Of a stretch of 64,000 nucleotides of DNA, positions 26,431-39,200 are shown in pieces (the stretch's first letter is position 1; every line of letters begins with the position of its first letter). Both the position numbers and the translations under genes were made by a program. The notes beneath the pieces were generated by a model. That model was given only the letters and a program-made list of their open reading frames with translations, was not told where the DNA came from and did not search any database. Origin of the DNA: Phoronis australis (lineage: Eukaryota > Phoronida > Phoronidae); the NCBI GenBank assembly GCA_002633005.1, contig NMRA01000233.1, forward strand, positions 346,994 to 410,993, in the 5' to 3' direction.

Positions 26431-29400
26431 GTGTATGTGTATGTGTATGTGTATGTATATATATGTATGTATGTATGTATATGTATATGTATATGTATAT
26501 ATACAACCCTGTTGGCGACAGTTTTAACTCGGTCTTTTGGTTGGTTGGTTTGGTACGTCCATATGAAGGTAAACATTATTGGGGAGAGGGCATAAAACTA
26601 ATTCGACTTCGCCAGCTTCGGCTGTGAAATCTGATGAAGTACGTGGAGAAACAGCATTCATCTCGAAAAGAATAGATGGAACAACGTGTCGGAAACTACG
26701 GTTATAGTTTGTCTATTTCCGAGAGTAAAAATGAGGCCCAGGTTTGCTGAAATTTCTCTTATGAGGTACATTTTAAAAGAGTGTGATTACGCAGTCTTTT
26801 CAAAATCCCTTGATAGATATTGGCACCTGAGTTTCTAGAGGTTAACCACATTTCATCATCCAACGTCAAAATTCACCACAACACCAATTATTATTATTTC
26901 AGATTGGCAAAAATCCGATAGTGCACTTTGCTTTTCAGGGTAGGATGATAGAGATGTACCCGAATTTCAGCCTGCATCGAAGCTCAGCGAGGTATCATCA
27001 GTTCTTTACAAAATGAACTAACATTAATCTAAGAATCAGTCGATTTTCGTACATAAGTATAGCGTGTAAATCTGAAGCTCTGCTGGTCACCATGTAGGCA
27101 TGTAGAGCCGTCAAATGGCAACACAAAATAAAAACTTGAGCCACACACAACATGAATTTTGAGTTAATCACAGGTTGTTAAGTTAAAAATTGCCAGGTCT
27201 ACACACTTTGAGCGAGGACACTGGTCCTGGTCATCAAAAATCATTACCGGCATCTTGACAGTCAGATCGACATAGTGAATTTCGTACGAATGACTCCCTC
27301 TTCATCAATAATGCTTTTCCAATAATTATTTTCTAAGGAAACGCTATTTTTTGAAATTCTTTTGAAAAAGTTACCGATATTTTTTATTGTTATGAAACCA
27401 CCAATATCTTTGTGTAATTCATAAACAGTGGTCCTTATGTTCTTCTATCTTTCGATTTAGGTAAATCCTACTGTTTTATTAATTTTTTTGCTATTTTAAT
27501 ACGCTTTTGTTTATTTGGGCCATATATCGTGATGCTTCTGTGCTTCTTACGAACATATCATGTTGTTTACATCGCCATTTTGAATTTTTTCAACATCCCT
27601 CGCGAACACTTGACAGTGACAGGGGATTCCTTAATATGGAAGGCAGCTGCCCAAAATAATCTACATGTAATATGAAAGGCAGTATCATTTAAAAGAACTG
27701 CAAAATGATAACAGTTCATTCCATCATTGGGTCATCTTACTTCCGTTATACAGTCACTTTCTCTAACATACGAGGGTTGTACGATTTCACGAGAACAGCA
27801 AAAGAGGTGAAACTGATTGCATCATTGATAACCCCTCTGCGAATGGCCACTCAAGAAAAATGATGGATTCCATAAAAGGGCCCGCGTCAAATACCCATAT
27901 TTAGTATCAAATTAAGAATAAGCAGAAAAGAGAGGCAGATAATTCCAACATCCCTTGCTAGAAAGGAGTATCTGCAAAAAAGCTTTGCATTTCTTGAAAT
28001 TGTCTTCTTGACTTTAAAAATCTGAATCAATTAGCGCTGGGATATCTGTTCGTTACAACTTTTCTCGGAGTTCGTATGAACAAGAGCACGTTTTCAATTA
28101 AGGGTGATCCATGCTGCAATTTTTGTGCCCTCTAACAAAATTTCCTGGGCCCTAAAACCCTAAATCCAGCATAGTTAAGCAATGCTTTCTTAAACATTCT
28201 CTCTTCTACATGTTTTGCTGTGCTTTTCTCTTCTCGACTTCCCCTGCCTATGACCCTCACCCCTACAAGTTATCGGGGGCACGTACCCTTCCCCATTTCC
28301 TGCGTTCCTCCTTAGTGGGGGAAGGGGTAATGACCCCCCAACTTCACAGGTGAGGGACGCTCGCCTTTCTGCACCCCGCGTCCTACGCCCGTGATGTTCT
28401 TGTTCGGTCAAGTGGGTTCTTAAGAAGAACTATCTAGAGAAAAACTAGCAAAAATCGGGGACGCGTTCCGTAAACGCAAACCACTCACTTAGGAGTGAAA
28501 GCAATCAACGATCCACCATGACCCAAAATTCCAATGACCAATCACTCCAGTGGGGGCCATTTACCTAGAACTCACGAGGAAGGTTCCAATGTTAGTTCTA
28601 AAACACTCGTGGGGTCTTTCATCATCTCAATTTTCTCGCAAAAATCACTTAGCTCTACAGAACGCAATACTTCTACCACTTATTACAATTTATTTCTGTA
28701 CCTCTGTACTATCAGATGAGTTACTTTGGAAATCAATGTTATGATGGATTAACAAGACTTGAAAACTCTACTGCTAACAGCGAAACACGGTGACATTTGG
28801 CAATTGGTGAGCGCCCACGAATAGTGTCAAATGTGTACGTGTTTATTTCGTTATTATGCACCAAGAGAGATTTCACTGGTTAATCTTTGACAGTTCCCCA
28901 TTTGAATATGAATAGCTAAGGGTAAAAGTGCTTAACATGTCACAAAAGCTCATTTGCTATTGCTTATAGCAGTCTTCGTATGGAGGCCATGTTGAAATGG
29001 TTTGTGATGTCGACTCCATTACTCAATGCGTAAAAGACTGTTAAATGCCGAACGAAATAATGCCGCCCAATTTATGTACCTTGAAGTATTTTCCATCCAT
29101 CGCGTAGCAACCACAGCTGTCTTTATGCACACAATTACCGCCCTCTCTGACGTAGCCAGGTGAACATTCACATCCCTCTTGGTCGGGTTCTCCACATTTT
29201 GGATCGGGATCAGCGCACGTTGCCGGGCAACCGGACATCTTCTCCTTGTAGACGCTGTTGCGTGGGCACTTAAGTGCTGTCGAGAAACATGAAAATGTTA
29301 GATCACAGCCATTTCACTGATTACCATAGGCGAAAAGACTGTTTATTACCATTGTCAATGAGCATGAAGGTTTTCAGCTGATACTGATGAAACAGACATA

Positions 29401-30186
29401 TAGCAAATCATAGATAGTTACGTCTGCAGTCAGAAAATATTTTGTGTATCAACTGAAATTACCGGAGGTCATTTTGCATGGAGTTTGCCGATTAACTCAG
29501 CAAATACAAGTCAAATCTATTGTAAATGTATTAAAAATTCCTTTAAATTCTTTGAATGTTATACGTACGACAGTTGCCTGCTTTTCTCCAAAGAACGTCC
29601 ACTCCAGTCTCTTTACATTTTTTAGCTAACAGCTCTAAAGCTTCGCACTGTGAACCGATCTTCACTTTTTTGAGGTTGTCTTTCATTCCGCAAATGTCGA
29701 AGATGCAGTTTCTATGTTCAGCCTCTGCATGTTCCATTATCTTGGGATTTTTAGCAAGACAATCAGCGAAGGGTCCTAAAATGAACAGATGACGTATATT
29801 GTTAATGCACACATTGCTTATATACACGCGTCGTGTAGTTGCCAAACATAACGGCAGTTAGACGGTCCGGGATAGAAATCTCCTTCGTCCAGTGGGTAGG
29901 AAAACCCGTTGCTATATTAGCCTCGTTTTAGTATTGCCAGGCTGATTCTAGGAATGATGATCATTTTTGCGCAATTTCTGCAACTTGACTTGTCTTTTAA
30001 CATCAAGCCTGACTACCATTTATATTGCCAGGAAATGGTCAGAATATCACAGTCACTTAACAATCGCGACTGGCTTCAATTCAAATGCTTGATATGTGCA
30101 GTAGGTCTTCTGATCAAAGTGTTAATCAGCTGATTAAAAAATCATTAAAACGAAACTCAAGGTCACGAATTGTGTTCACTGGGGGG

Positions 30187-30237
<51 letters not shown>

Positions 30238-33200
30238 AATGAACTGTGACTCCCGCAATTAGCAACTTTGTGCATAGGCACTTTACATTCCTGCCTTCAA
30301 TTTCTTCGTTGCCGCCGTTTCTGAGTTGTGTGTGTGTGTAAACGGTCGCTTGACACCAATCATCTTGTGCCGTGTCAGTTGCGCCGTGTCAAAATTTAAT
30401 TTCTATACGGGACTATATACTTACGAGTAATTAACGTAACAAAACACGCCCCTGGTATTGCCCCTAATTGATATTTAAGTAAATCTTGGGATTTTCTAAA
30501 ACAAAAGCTCAATTGTCACAAGAAAAAAAATTGTATACGCATGCAATCGACAATGCGTTAAAACCGAACATGTCTTCAGCTGAAGAAATTTGATGTTGAC
30601 CCTTTACCGAAATAAGATTGATCTGGTCAAGTTTCGTTCTAAGATGAGCAGTGGTTTCTGGATTTGAGAAGAATTAACAGTTCATAATTCGGGGATTTCA
30701 TCTACGGCAGAACTTACTCACAAGCGGCGCTAGTGGTCGTTTTTCAACTGCATAGTGGAACGGCTTGTAAACACCAGCTCACTGAACATTTGGAGGCGTA
30801 TAGGAGTGTTTAATGTGACACGTCTGCCACTATTGTGAGGTTATTTGGACCCGAAAGGAATACCAATCCAAAGTTACATCACATTTTCAAAAACTGTGGA
30901 GCTTTTTTTCCATTCAGGTAACCACGGGGCATTTAGCAATTGAAACATTAAGAAAAATTAAATATTAATCAGTGTGCACCGACAGCAATTGCACCTATTG
31001 TATGGTCCCGGGGGTTTGAGGATTACATGCAGGATTTGACAGGTCTACATCTAGGTAATTATTTACAAAATATTTGGTAATTTGCTGCGCTACCATGTGA
31101 ATCTCGCCTTGTTATTATCATTCTTTTTAATTTCAATTGCCTGGGTCGAAACCGCAAAATGACGTCATGCTGAACAGTCACATGAACCTGGGTTGCGCGT
31201 TCCGTAGACGCATGAATTTATCTAGTAAAGGTAATGTGATCACGTACTTTTCTTGGGAAGCATGGCGATATCTCTTGAAGTCATGCATAACCATGCGTTT
31301 TCGCATTGCTTGGCTCTAAGGAACGCAGACCTGGCGTTTTAGGGGGTGAGGTTCAAATTCAGAGTGATCAGATGATGCGTGCCTCGAGAAACTTTCACGC
31401 AAAAGATTTGCTGAACGTTTACTGTAGCATAATGGCGAATTCGGGCAAGTAGTGAATTTGATACATTTGTATGATTTTTGCGTCGTAATACTCGCATTTT
31501 AAAGCATATTGCATATTCAATTACTGTGAACTGATATTGGTTATAAATCACCACGTTTTCTGTAATATCACCGGATGTTTACGAGCTGACATCCCATATG
31601 CACTTGAAAAAGGACAGCAACGCCATGGATGAAATCCCCCGGAATAGGGCCGTCCCAGATTACGCAGCGATAGAACTCTCTTTTTTCCCCGGAGGTAAGA
31701 AAGCGTGTGACATCGTTTTGGAGATCAGGCATATGTTTGTGATTATGTGGTTGGCAAAGAATTTCAGATCACGTATCTACGGTTGTTTGTCCAGTTTATC
31801 AAACTATCTCACCTCGGAGTTGCAGTCCACAGCACAGCAGTAATATTTCGTTGGTAAGAAGCACGGAAAGAGTAATGCAACCGAGGAACATTGATAAAGA
31901 ATCAGACAACAAATAACATGTGAAACGCCAGTGGCACGAAAACGAGGCACCAATGTGCCTCAGGCTGACAGGTGTTTACGGCACTGTGAGTAAATACAGC
32001 AAGATTCGAGTGTCGCTGTGTAATCAGGGACGGCGATTGAGATCATGCTCCGCAAAAAAAATAGCTTAACTCGCCGTGACAAGCCAATTTTTCAGCCCAG
32101 ATCTCCTACAATAACGAGCTGTTTGATTCTCCCAAGCCCAGATACCACAAGTAATCTAATTAAGGAACATGCTGATACCAGTTTTAAAACAATACGTGGC
32201 TTAAAACAAAAGTTGCAATGTTGACGGAAGGCGAACTTATTACTGCAAACTCTTTGTAGACACTGTTAGCACTAACAGCAGAACCTCGTAAATATCAACT
32301 GATTTAACATCGGTTAGAACACGTACCCTTCTTCCAGACAAACAGTCCACAGTAGTTCGTAGACTTGGCCAACTTCATTACACGAGCGGAACAATTCACT
32401 TTATCAGCTTTCTCGTATTCCTTGATTCGTTCTTCTATTATTTTGTTTGCAACCTCAATAGCCCCTGGGGTTCCTTTCGGTACAGGTCGGCACCTGTTAG
32501 ACGCATAAACATTATGCAAATAACAGAAACAGTATTTTGTCAACAGGTACATTCGTGGAACCGTGACAATTGTATAAATTGCTAGGAATACTCTCAAAAA
32601 AGAAAAACTGAGGAAACGATAACGAAACAAAAGTCACCATGTGCCCTCTTGACGAGAGCAGGACCGTTATCTAAATTATATAAAATATCCATAGCAAGCA
32701 GGAAAATTTCGACGAGAAATGTGATAGGTGAAGCTGAATTTGGCCCTGTTTAGCTGGCTCAAAAACAAAACTTAAATTACGTATTTTACTCTCATAAAAT
32801 CGGTCTCATGATATGCCTTACAGTAACAAGATTTTGTTTCCGTTACCAACAAGACCATCGAAAACACCAGCAACTCAAGAAAGCGCATCAGAGTTCATAA
32901 GAGGTTGGTTAACTCTAGAATTGAGAATTAAGCCCCAGTCCCATATAGGTACCAAAACACCGTCCACGGATCTCATCCGGCACGATCTGGCGTGTGAACC
33001 GTGCAGCCGCCAGAATGGTCCGCCGCGATCCCTATTGCTCCGGGAGCCCTACATGGCATTTTTTTTAATTTCAAAACTGCCGTGTTAGTAAGTAACGGTG
33101 CGGGCAGGGTGCAACATCAGAGGTGGTTCGTGTAACCATCGTGTAAGGTCCGGAGCGGCTGTAGCTCTGCCTCCATTCTCCGTGTGAGTCATTGCAGTCC

Positions 33201-36200
33201 GGGGTCTGTCCTCCGTACCTTACACGGCGGCAACACGGAACATGTGTTAGATTTTCAGGGCTAACATCACGAATCAACGCGGAGCTACTCCGGAGGAAGA
33301 GGGTGCCAACACGGACAAACACAACGGAAAGACCGTGAATACATAGACTAGCATAAAAGTTTGTCCGGATTCGTCCGTGTAGCTTCCGTGTTGCCACCGG
33401 CGTGGCGGTCGTTGGACGACCTTCGATGGTCGAAAACCCTAAAATGAGCACGAAACAGTTCGGATCTTGAACTGACGAGACCCAGCACTTTCCGAGACGG
33501 CCGTATTCATCCGTGCTTATATGGAACTGGGGTTTTACATGTGACTTCAGTTAAGTTGCCGGCTCATTCGGCTACAGTTCAAGAGCGGGTAAGTGTGGTA
33601 ATGTTTCAAATCCCAAAGAACTTGATTTAAGAATTCAGCATTGACAGCTAAACCGAGGCGAAATACAGCTTTAATCGGTCCATTCGCTCTGGAGATGTCG
33701 CCTATGACTGCACGAAAATGTACAATACGCACTCTTGTAGTTTACTGTACTTGTCGGGTACAAGCCAGCTTTCACCAACTTCTGCGTATTGCTGGTGTCT
33801 TGAAAGATGCGAGACGTCAAAATTTTCTTTCGTAACCATATCGTTCTGAAAGGAATATGAAGAACAATGTACTTCACAAATCGTGCGAAATCAATTCCCG
33901 GAGGAAAAGACAATCTGAAACCCGCCGCACACGAACACGAACTGACTCACCTCAGTAGATGAATGAAGGTGCTGTGAGACAAACAATGTCGTCTGTGAAG
34001 TCGGCAACAGTTTATGACCCAACGCAGCTCAACTGACGTAATAAAAGTATAACGCCAAACAGTAATATTTAAATCGTTACTACAACACCAGTTGGTTTGA
34101 AATGGGTGTCGTCGTCTGCGATGTCCAGCCGTTATTCGGGAAGAGGTGGGGACTATACAAATGTTATGAGTCGCGGCGGTTTTCATAATACCAAACTAAT
34201 AAGAACGCAATGTATGTAGTACGCAATGAAAAAGAAAAAGATTGTTGACGTAATATAATTTATCTATTAAAGGGACATAAACTGTAAGCAGGAAGAAAAG
34301 CAATTTCATTTCTGAAGTCAGCCTCAGCGCGGAATAGAACCTGGAATGCCTACAGTCACAACGGAATGTTCTGCTATCCGACCTAAACCCCAATTGAAAG
34401 GTGATAGAGTATTTGAATCATATTCAACTGATAAGGACACTCAGGCCTTGATTTCACCAAATATCTGGTAGACAACTGTGAGAATTGTCAACTGGTAGTA
34501 AAATCAGAAAAGCAGAACGGATTTTGTGGTTTCACAACTCTGACTAAAGGTGATACTGCAACTTCAAGAAGCCAATACTATCCAACAATGATGTCAAAAT
34601 GCGCATTTCGCCCATAAAGCCGACAATGTCCCTTTGAAGTAACCCTATCGGTGAGAAAAGTGATTGGCTGATTCGAACCGGTAACATTCACGATTTCAGA
34701 AAACGCTTTGCTGAAGACATCAATACTTTAAGCGTATGTAACTAGCAAAGTCACGGAACTTAATATTGTTTCATAACTATTATTAAAGCTAATAGATTCA
34801 GAAAGTTTTTCCCATCCAATAACAATCCAGACATAAGTTTTCGTCCGTAAAAACATTAGTCTATTCAATAGGGTGTCCGAAAATGTAATCACACAAAAAC
34901 AATAACTGGATTATTTATTGACTTAGGAACAAGACCACTTGTTTAAATTTACAAAGAAGTGACCCAAAACAAATCAAGCCTTTAAACCAAAATAAATTCT
35001 TTTATTAATTAATAACTTGGGAAGACGACTAATTACATTTGGACTTCCATGACGTTTTGAGTTTCCAGTTGCATTGTGGGATAAGTTTTCTTTCTCTAAA
35101 CGTAAATAATTTGTCGTTCCCTTGGGTACAGAGCACGTGATGGCTTACGCGTATACTTTCATAACAAGTATATCTGTACAAAATCTGTTCCACGGGAACT
35201 GAGCTTGAGCTCCCTGCGTTTGGGAACTGAACGTGAAGTCTCGGCGTTTTACTGATGTGTGAATACATTTTAGGGTAGCCTTTATACAAAAATAGTGCAA
35301 GAAATGCGTCTATGTAACATTTTCTTTCTTCCAAAACCTTATAATTCCTTCAAAACATTCATTTAATTGATTCAATTTTAATCTGACTAAACTAAAACTC
35401 TGCAGACGTAGTTACCTCTTTATTTCCGTCGTAATTGCCGCAGATACCACACAGTTCTCGTTTATATCGTCCAGGGATATGGATGTCGACTCGCATCGAC
35501 TTGAAGGTCACCAACAGACCAAAATCTGTCGTAACTCGTGTCCTCTCCTGTGCGTCTTTGTCTACATAGAAGAAGCGTTCGTTGCCCATGCCGGTATCAA
35601 TTAACGAATACTTGAATGGGCTTTCTTGCTCCTCGCCGTCAACCTGGAAACAGTGAGCAGCTTGCATGGGTCATCCGTGCAGTCACTGAGTAACAGCTGT
35701 ATGGTCTCCCCTTCTCCCTCGTCTTTTCCCTTCCAAGCCCCCCTTCCTTCCTCCCTCCCACCCTTCCGCCCTCTCTCCCTCCCCCTCTCCACCCCTCCCC
35801 CCCTCGCTGTTTCCCTCTCTCCCTCTTTCATGCCCTATCTCTGTGATGCTCTAACACGGTGACAACGCAGAGGCGCTGCATATCCGAAAGCGTACTTCCA
35901 GTTAGAATCCCTTAGTTCGGGTTTCCCTGTGAACTAAGTAGGCTTGAAATATGATGACTTAGGGAACGTCACATATACAATGAGTTGTGAGAAATCGACC
36001 ATTCCCAGTATGTAGAAGAGCTATAGTTACAACCAACATTGAAAGAAATTTCACAGATTTGTAATAGGGCTTGTTTAAGCATAAGGTTTCCCAATCTCTG
36101 AATCAACTCAACCTATTTGGCGGAACTTAAGTATCTTTGTAAACGCACCGTGAAACTTCCGTCCGATTCGATGCGGATAAGCCTGTTGTACACTATAACC

Positions 36201-39200
36201 TCGACAGCCTTCGTGCAACTTGGAGTTATCTTCTTCTTTCTCCTATTGTTGCAGACCATGTTGTCTCCTCGAACCTCGAAATAAGCGTTGCCGTTGTCAG
36301 CACATGCTTTAGCCAAAACGTATTTGCACTTCCCCATGAAATGGATCCACTTACCGTCGCACGTTTTGTAGTGAGGGTCGCCCGAGCCGGTGCACACGCA
36401 CTCTTCCTCTGCAACAGGCGGCATTGGTTTTGTTATCACTTTTCCAAACAACCAGCAATACACAGATGTTGATCCAATGCTTATAGTTGTTTACATTACG
36501 TAGAAACACGGAATGTTACTTGGCTAGTATGGTTTTGGTTGTTTCACTATTAAACGACCACACACATAGGTATCTGAGTGACAAACGAAAGCTAAAAGGT
36601 ATAATCCTGGACTTTCTCTAACTGCACGTGTGAATTAAAAAGGGTATTCCATCCACTCGCTGGCATAATTGTGTGCATGCAAATATGGGAATAGCTGCTG
36701 ATATCAATGACCTGACAAAGAATTTGGTCTTGCCCAGAATTGACTAAACAAAGAAAATATGACTTAGGTCTACAAACGCACTCGGGATACATGTATGTTC
36801 AGCAGTCGATTACAAAAAGAACTGAACTGCCGTAGACATACCAGCCCTCAATGTTGGTTGCCTGTGAATGACGTCACAGGACAAGATAAAAGAGCTTTTG
36901 CATATAGAACGCGTTTCAGAGGCAAAACTAGCATAAAAATGGTTTTGATCTTCGTCGGACTCATTTTGAAATCTGCGCTTCGTGTGTGGCGGCGGGTAAG
37001 AAAGAAGCATTGCAACACATATCAACTGACATCAGGTGGCGTTGAGGGTGAAAAAAGAAAGAAGGACCCCAGCTCGTTTCAGAAGGCATCGGTGAGTCGC
37101 AGCGTCACCTCAGGTGACTCGGACAAAAAAAGAAGATCGTGACGCATTTCACCGAGCTGGCATCAAGTGACTTTTTTCTTTTGGAAATATGGACAACTAA
37201 AAAGTGCCCCATTGTCACAATTTGGAAAAAAAGCTCAAACCAGAACCAATAGTGCTATTTTTCGTGCATGAGTCATGCAACTTCTCAAATAGTACACCGT
37301 TTGAGTGCTTCATTATATCCTCGTGCGACGCCATCATTTAAAACTGTTGCTTTACTCCATGTACTGTACTTGGAACCCTTTGCTTTGATTCATTAACACG
37401 ACGAACTAGAATTCCTGATTACAAATGATAGCATTGTGGACCGGAACACCTGAGCATTTTCGTAGTCTGAAATTGATTTTCATGGGTGTTTCGCATTTGC
37501 ACATGCGTGGACATATCAGTCATACCATAAGTCATTTGACATTCGAACTGGAGGATGATTGGTCTTAATTGTCTTATTACTGAAGTTCGCACATGCACAG
37601 AGATGAAACACATCCAAGGATAAATTTGAGGTTATGAAATTACTTGAAGTACTCCGGATGTATTCATTGATTACTTCAACGAGAGGACTCACCACCGTTA
37701 AATTAATTCATCGGCCTCTAACTTGAATTTGCGATTTAGTAACTAACGCAGCGTAGGACTCTGAAAGTAGTTGATCTAAGGTTCACAACAGCAAACGAGC
37801 TCAGTTGTGGAAGAAATTGATGATATTGCATTGATACGAACATTGATTTGGCTTGTGCCATATAGTTTATTTCAGCAACTTGCTTACCTGGACATGCGTA
37901 CTGCGCCATTTTGTTCTTAATGGTCTCAAGGCCTTCAAAGTCGTTCACCATGTGAACATAGGTAGGAGATGGTGATGACGCAATCAACATCAACTCGTCC
38001 GAGAGCTCACGTCCGCCTCCAATACCGATGGCAAATGTGGTAATCTTTGGCTCCAGGTTGTGATTGAGCTTGGCTTCAACTTTGGTTTTCATAGCGTTTG
38101 TACTCTTTCCTGAAATGGGAACGTGTTGTTTTTAAAGCTGTATCATGCCTCGATAGGACAATATTATTGAATTTAATAGCACACTTGTCTCTACTTTTGC
38201 GATTTTTTAAAAGTGAATATAGAGTAGCACTAGATCCGATTACACCAGACCTAACTTGGCAAGTGAGGTCAAAATACGAATGCTTAATAAATGATAGCTA
38301 AAACAAAATGGAGTGCGTAGTCCTTGACATAAATGAAAAAAGGTGACCATGCTTACCATCTGTGATGACAATAGCAATTCGAGGAACCTTTTTTCGAGCA
38401 ATCAACAATAATTTCCGAATTTCAGCCAACGCCTTGTCGGTGTGCGTTGTTTTTCTCATGTAATCCATATTCTCCAGAGCCTTCAAAACTTCGCCCATGT
38501 TGTCGGAGAGTTTGATCTCGACGTGGACCTCATGGGAGAAGGACAAAATTGCAACTCGTATGAGATCAGCACCAAGCGTGAAAGACTTGATTAGCCCTTT
38601 TACGAACTCCTTAAGCTTTCCGAAGTTTTTCGGGCCAATGCTTCCGGATGCGTCAAGGACAAAAAGGACTTCTGCCTCACTTCTGCACACCTCTGTAAAG
38701 AAAGAAAAGTGAAAATGGGAGTAAAATACGCCTTTATGCTTTGTGGAAAAACATACGGAGTCATTGTAACTCTTGAAGTTGGTCAAAGGTCCTTTCAGGG
38801 AACACGACCTAGGGTTTATCGCTTTGACCAGAAAAACTTCAGTTCTTGTTGTTCTGGTGTGACCAGAAAGACAACCACAGGGCGGCTATGATGCTTTTCC
38901 AAAAATACTGATTGATGAGAAAATATTAAAGTTGTATTTCGGCCTGTCTCCCTAGCAAAACAAAAGTTGAATCTGACCTTTCACTCTCATCAAATCGGTC
39001 TCATAATATTCCTCACCGCGATAGGATTCCATTTGCGTTCCCAATGAATCAAGTCAAGCAGTGCGTCATTTTCGAATTCGCGGGTTTGTGCCTGTCAACC
39101 CCAATAAACGCTATTGGTAACGAAAATAGAATCCTGTCACCATAAGGAACCTCAAGACACCAATTTATGAGTGTAAAAGGCTGGCTCATTCAGTTTTCGT

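Larger units (their letters stand above)
24099..29079. other. ~5 kb intron of the mosaic gene
   Basis: Holds the second MITE-like copy, a CA/TA microsatellite, one ambiguous base and a C-rich patch near 28240–28380. No exon-like frame with conserved domains was seen on either strand; the flanking exons are both phase 0 and join directly. Confidence 0.6.

Noticed and set aside
26305-26595. Open frames spanning 26.3–26.6 kb on both strands
   Set aside because: They cross a CA/TA/TGTA microsatellite and are compositional artefacts.
30187-30238. AAC run considered as a possible CRISPR-like or satellite array
   Set aside because: It is a simple trinucleotide microsatellite without spacers; no CRISPR array is present in the window.
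33071-33451. 126-codon minus-strand frame inside the 32.9–33.5 kb element
   Set aside because: Lies within a non-autonomous inverted-repeat element; reads as GC-rich repeat words, not a transposase.
33947-34186. Candidate for the missing VWD exon (donor GTGAGT in phase 2)
   Set aside because: No acceptor gives phase 0 entry in that frame and the residues do not resemble the end of a VWD domain.
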